Assembly (NCBI RefSeq): GCF_000209735.1
Contig: NC_021002.1
Coordinates: forward strand, 125,179-166,641
Reading direction: 5' to 3'
Source of the DNA: Mycoplasmopsis fermentans PG18
GTDB lineage: Bacteria > Bacillota_I > Bacilli_A > Mycoplasmatales > Metamycoplasmataceae
DNA: 41,463 bases
The translations under genes and the position numbers were made by a program. The notes beneath the pieces were generated by a model. That model ran no database searches. It saw only the letters and a list, made by a program, of their open reading frames with translations, and was not told the DNA's origin. Shown piece by piece: positions 37,812 through 41,463 of this stretch. Every line of letters begins with the position of its first letter. The first letter of the stretch is position 1.

Positions 37812-39501
37812 GTTTTCTCCTTTTAAAAGTAAATATTATTGGCAAAATGCTGAGTGTTAAAATAACAAATGTTATTAAAAATAAGTTTATCAGGTCATAT
37901 GTCAAATTATTTAGTTTTATTATTTTTGTATTGTCATAAAAGTTTTTGGGATTTACGTTTTCTTCAAATTTAAACGCTTGATAATTTCCTAAATTAGATA
38001 CAAGTTCATTCATTTTATCAATTGTTTGTTTAATAATGAACAAATGATTTGAAGAACTATAAACAAGATTTTTTCATTTTTCTTTTGAATCTATTTCAGG
38101 AAAATATAAATTGAATTTAGTAATTGTTGTTGTTATTGAATTTTCAAGTTCACTTTGTGCATATTTATTAAAATCAATAATAACTTTATCACCAACAAAA
38201 TTCACCATTTTTTCGCTAATAAAATTTAAATCTGAATCAGTTATTTTACTATTTGAATCTAAGTATTTTATTAAATTATTATCTTTAACAATATAAAATT
38301 CAGCCATGTTAATTGTGGTGTTAAATTTTGTTTGATTTGATCTGTATAAATGATTTAAAAAATCAAAGAAATTAATTTTGAACATACTGTTTAAATTTGA
38401 CTTTAATTTTGCAGCATTTCATAAATTATCATTTCAGTCTCTTTGCAAGTATTGAAAATTAAAATCATCTTTGCCAAGTAAATGCATTACTAAATTGTAT
38501 TCATTTCCAGTAAAGTTGTTTTTTATTCATATATTAGATTTTATTTTTTTAAGTAATTTATCTAAATTAACTCCACCTGATTCAAAATATTTTTTTAATT
38601 TGCTATATAAATAATTAGCCAATTCATTTGTACTCATTTTTATAAAAAACTCACCATCGTTATGATAAATTCTAAATTTATCTTTGTCAAATTTTTTATT
38701 ATTTTTTAGAATAGACAAATTGAATGTTGAGAATATATAATTTTTTGTATCTGAATTATTTTTATAAGTCAAGAAATTCTCATCAAAGTACTTATTTATA
38801 GTATTTTTGGGTAAAAAATATATAGATGAAATTAAGTTCAAATTATATTTACTTTTAATCTCATCATCTGATAAAAAGTAATACTTGTCACCAGAAACTA
38901 TTATATCCTTGTTTATTTCTACCTTTTTATTTGCTCGCGCTTCTATTGTTTTTGATGATAAAGACACAACAGTAAAAAAAGGTAATATACAAGTTGCAAT
39001 GACGAGAGACTTTTTATAAGATTTTGTTATAAATATAAAACTTGCAAAAACTAAAATAATAAAAATGATTATCAATAAATTACTTAGAAAATAGCCTATA
39101 AAATAAAGTAGAAAACTTTTTATATTCGTGTCTCTATATAAATGCAATGAACTTATTGCAAAAGACTTTAATAATGAAAATGCGGATAATAAAATAAATG
39201 AATATATTGACCAAGCTAAAACAATTTTAGGTTTATTAAAATATCTACAATTTAATGTGTTTTCATATATCGATTTTTGGTTTGATACAAATGTTAAATG
39301 CAGAATAAATAATGTTGACACACAAACTATAATAAAATCCAATAGAAAAATCATTCAAAAATAATTATAAAAAAGATAATTATCAAATAAGAACAAAGAA
39401 CAAAATATAAAACTGATTATAAAAGAAAGTGATAAACCAATATATACTCATTTGTTTTTCTTATTAAACTTAAAAGTTAGAGATAGTATTTTTTTAGTCA
39501 T
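37804..39501 (-). CDS. ABC transporter permease with a large extracytoplasmic domain
   Basis: 565 residues. Five hydrophobic helices occupy about residues 19-182, followed by ~350 hydrophilic residues, then one helix near 535-558 (L-I-N-L-F-L-I-T-F-V-I-L) and a basic end (K-R-R-K-H-E). The pattern is ABC-2- or FtsX/MacB-like: a large domain outside the membrane between the last two helices. No family motif is recognised. The start at 39501 lies inside the 3' end of the ATPase gene (8-nt overlap), with AAGAGAGGTGG-like sequence upstream. The stop overlaps the start of the lipoprotein gene. Numerous TGA codons read as Trp. Confidence 0.8.
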
Positions 39502-40195
39502 AACCACCTCTCTTAAAATTATCAAAAATAATTTTTAAATTTTTTGCTGATTTTACTTTTTCACTTAGAACGATAGTTTTGTTATGCAAAATTGTTATTC
39601 TATCTATATCTTGCAATTCTTCAGATATTAAGTGAGATGATGCGAAAATTGAAGTTCCTTCTTTTTTTAACATATTCAAAAGTTTAAATAATTCATTTCT
39701 TGAATAAGGATCTAGATTAGCTTCTGGTTCATCTAAGAATAAATATTTTGGTTTTACTAATTTAGATATTAATAGCATTAATTTTCTTTTTTCTCCAGAA
39801 GATAATTTTTTAGGAAGATAGTCCTTTCTTTCATCTAAATGGAATTCTTTTAATGTTTCATTTATAAATAATTCATTTGTTTCTAATTCAAAAATTTCAT
39901 TCACATAAAATTTAATTAAATCAATAACTTTTAAATGATTTGGAAATCTAATATCTGTTGGAACAAACAAATAATTATTAGTTTTATTTGATTTGTAAAT
40001 ATCTACATTATCTTTTAAAATTTTTCCAGAAAATTCTGAATCTAATCCACAAATTATTCCTAAAGTAACTGTTTTTCCAGCACCATTTTTGCCCAAAAAA
40101 ACATGCAATTCATTTTCATGAATATTGAAATTTAAGTTGTTTAAAATCAATCGATTTTTTTTATCTTTTTTTGATAAATTAACTATTTTTATCAT
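39494..40195 (-). CDS. ABC transporter ATP-binding protein
   Basis: 233-residue cytoplasmic ATPase. Walker A G-K-N-G-A-G-K-T-V at 35-43 (V in place of the usual second T/S), signature L-S-S-G-E-K-R-K, Walker B Y-L-F-L-D-E-P-E-A-N-L-D-P and switch His in A-S-S-H-L. The first gene of the operon: it overlaps the permease by 8 nt. I take the ATG at 40195 rather than the in-frame one at 40240, because the conserved domain begins there and TATAAT lies exactly 7 nt upstream (leaderless). Confidence 0.9.
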   Translation of the reverse strand: MIKIVNLSKKDKKNRLILNNLNFNIHENELHVFLGKNGAGKTVTLGIICGLDSEFSGKILKDNVDIYKSNKTNNYLFVPTDIRFPNHLKVIDLIKFYVNEIFELETNELFINETLKEFHLDERKDYLPKKLSSGEKRKLMLLISKLVKPKYLFLDEPEANLDPYSRNELFKLLNMLKKEGTSIFASSHLISEELQDIDRITILHNKTIVLSEKVKSAKNLKIIFDNFKRGGYD

Positions 40196-40202
40196 AAATG
40201 TA

Positions 40203-40208
40203 ATTATA
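40203..40208 (-). promoter_or_regulatory. -10 box giving a probable leaderless ABC operon transcript
   Basis: TATAAT ends 7 nt before the ATG at 40195 (TATAATTACATTTATG on the minus strand). It closely resembles the rpiR-family promoter at 27379. Confidence 0.6.
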
Positions 40209-40269
40209 TATAAAAATCTTTCAATAAGAAACCAAAACATTTTAGTTAGATCTCGGTGTTAATTCCAAA

Positions 40270-40300
40270 AGTGAGACCCCTAGGTTTTAGAGATCTCACT
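40270..40300. repeat. Inverted repeat at the insertion point of IS copy 3
   Basis: AGTGAGA (40270-40276) and TCTCACT (40294-40300) form a 7-bp stem around a 17-base loop. The IS begins at 40301, so this is the third copy that starts right at the end of a hairpin. Confidence 0.7.
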
Positions 40301-41047
40301 GCTACATTGTAATCTGAAACTTTACACATTTTAGATAAAATCTATAATGGGTGAAGTTTTTTTATAAAAAAAATCACCCAAAGAGTATTTGGCGACTGTC
40401 ATGAAGAAATGCAAAAAAAATTATCATGAAATGAACGCACTGTTCTTGAATACTTACTTTGAGCAACTAATTATAGTATAACAAAAATAGCAAAAATATT
40501 AGGTTATTCAAGAACAACTATTAATAATGAAATAAAAAATAATTCTACTTTTTGGGGTTATTTTGCTTTAGATGCAATTGAAAAAACAATTACAAGAGAA
40601 AAGTGAAAAAATCATTTTAAATTTTTAAACAATTTAAATAAATATAAAGAATTTTCTTCTTTATTTAAAAAAGAATATGATGGCAAATTGTGAACTGTCA
40701 AATTAACAATTGAAAAAATAAAAAATCTTTATCCTAATATTGATGTTCCTTCTTTTAAAACAGTCTACAATTGAATAAAAAGTGGTTATTGAATTTTGAA
40801 CTGAAAAGGTTTATTAAGAAAAGTCTACAAAAAAGGTGGAAAAAGAGAGAAACAAAGCGCTGCTAGAAGATTGGTTGGCGCACGTTATGTAAGACCTTTT
40901 TGATCTAGACCAGCAAACATAAACGAAAGAAAAGAATTCGGCCATTGGGAAATAGACCTTATTATAGGCAAGAGTAAAGGCACACATTGTCATTTACTTA
41001 GTTTTACCGAAAGAGTCTCTAGATATGGGTTTTTGGTAAAAATTCCT
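40301..41047 (+). mobile_element. IS30-family element, copy 3 (3' end missing)
   Basis: Nearly identical to the first ~750 bp of copy 2 (with the 9 bp missing there present here). It then stops at AAAATTCCT, after which the sequence is unrelated. The right half, including the second D and the E of the DDE triad and the right inverted repeat, is gone. Confidence 0.92.
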
Positions 41048-41062
41048 GGTGCTGTAAACTAA
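40409..41062 (+). pseudogene. IS30-family transposase, C-terminally truncated
   Basis: 217 residues from M-Q-K-K-L-S-W to V-K-I-P-G-A-V-N. The HTH is complete (S-I-T-K-I-A-K-I-L-G-Y-S-R) and the first catalytic Asp (H-W-E-I-D-L) is present. The frame crosses the break at 41047 and ends after four foreign codons. It lacks the rest of the catalytic domain. The intact HTH means it could still bind IS ends and act as an inhibitor, which is speculation. Confidence 0.88.
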
Positions 41063-41087
41063 TTGTGGGAATGAATTTAAATGAGAG

Positions 41088-41112
41088 AACAAGCATAAAG
41101 CTTGTTTTTTTC
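41088..41112 (+). terminator. Terminator-like hairpin downstream of the truncated IS
   Basis: AACAAGC-ATAAA-GCTTGTT followed by TTTTTT. It sits between the break at 41047 and the next ORF, so it ends transcription coming from the IS fragment. Confidence 0.75.
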
Positions 41113-41151
41113 TTCTTTCTATCAAACTAAATATAGAAAGGAGGTGAAATT

Positions 41152-41460
41152 ATGTCTTATACAGGAAATTTTGATACTTTTTCAACATTCTTTCAAAACT
41201 ATGGATTAAATTATGACAAGTTAGAATCAGAAAAAAAACAAATAATAATTAATAAAAAATTATTACCAGAGAAAACGGCAAATTCTAAAATTTCTGAAAC
41301 TAAAACTGAATCTTTGTTCAAAAAGATTAGTTCAAAATCTTTATTTGAAAAAATGTGAAAGAGTAAAAAGTATTTAAATTTTGCTGATAAGGCATTGATT
41401 TTTTTATCTACTCTATTCAAAATGAAAATACAATATCAAAAAGAATTTTTGATGAATTAG
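41152..41460 (+). CDS. Small protein of unknown function
   Basis: 102 residues, unrecognised, with an excellent ribosome binding site (AAAGGAGGTGAAATT) before the ATG. It is hydrophilic, Lys/Ser-rich, with an F-x-T-F-F-Q-N-Y start and no membrane helix. TGA is Trp in E-K-M-W-K-S. It begins about 105 bp after the point where IS copy 3 is broken. It may be the first gene of another mobile element inserted there, or ordinary chromosome beyond a deletion. The window ends 3 bp after its stop, so its neighbours cannot be seen. Confidence 0.6.
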
Positions 41461-41463
41461 TAT

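Noticed and set aside
1-41463. CRISPR array, T-box or other riboswitch, replication origin
   Set aside because: No evenly spaced repeats, no recognisable leader folds and no cluster of DnaA-box-like sequences were seen. The only regular repeats are the IS copies, the two 20-mers at 30686/30718 and the DHH duplication.

Overview
This is a strongly A+T-rich mollicute chromosome window. TGA falls inside conserved motifs of infB, nusA, era, ftsY, rbfA and rpsP where tryptophan is expected, so genetic code 4 applies and every protein below is read with TGA = Trp. Together with an IS element like IS1630 of Mycoplasma fermentans, this suggests a Mycoplasma of the hominis group (Mycoplasmopsis/Metamycoplasma). 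The species-level guess is inference only.

Layout. 1-325: left end of an IS30-family element (minus strand, cut by the window edge). 345-4055: three tandem paralogues of an unknown two-helix membrane protein plus a decayed fourth copy, all minus. 4060-5376: 23S rRNA uracil methyltransferase. 5450-8252: ybeY-cdd-era-pepP operon (minus). 8273-10697: C39-peptidase ABC exporter and a small membrane partner (minus). 10830-14210, plus strand: rpiB, yigZ-like, coaE, dnaB-like and dnaI-like. 14241-15607: full-length IS30-family element inserted in the dnaI terminator. 15665-20349: rimP-nusA-rnpM-infB-apt operon (minus). 20474-22437: two tandem DHH phosphoesterases (minus), then tRNA-His. 22760-25527, plus: mnmG-rlmH and a small membrane protein. 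25645-27152: rpsP-trmD-rplS (minus). 27392-29246, plus: RpiR-type regulator and an rbfA with a long unknown C-terminal extension. 29298-30647: AAA_14/DUF4143 ATPase (minus). 30771-32061: ftsY-ylxM (minus). 32148-40195: four overlapping minus-strand genes coding for an ABC ATPase, a permease with a large outer domain, a broken lipoprotein gene and an intact 769-residue lipoprotein. 40301-41047: a third, 3'-truncated IS copy, followed by a sequence of unknown origin with a small ORF.

Most of the window is translation, transcription and RNA housekeeping (IF-2, NusA, RimP, RnpM, S16, L19, TrmD, RlmH, MnmG, RbfA, FtsY, Era, YbeY, nanoRNases). The accessory parts are the membrane-protein array, the C39 exporter, the AAA_14 ATPase with direct repeats in its promoter, the ABC/lipoprotein operon and the IS copies. 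The ABC/lipoprotein operon is the best candidate for an undescribed system. Its four genes overlap end to end, the permease carries about 350 residues outside the membrane, and the two very large lipoproteins share short motifs. One of those lipoprotein genes has a frameshift next to its start and an in-frame stop.

Two themes recur. All three IS copies abut perfect inverted repeats, and the complete copy has duplicated a 19-bp terminator hairpin. Several genes without a Shine-Dalgarno have a TATAAT box exactly 7 nt before their ATG, which points to leaderless mRNAs.
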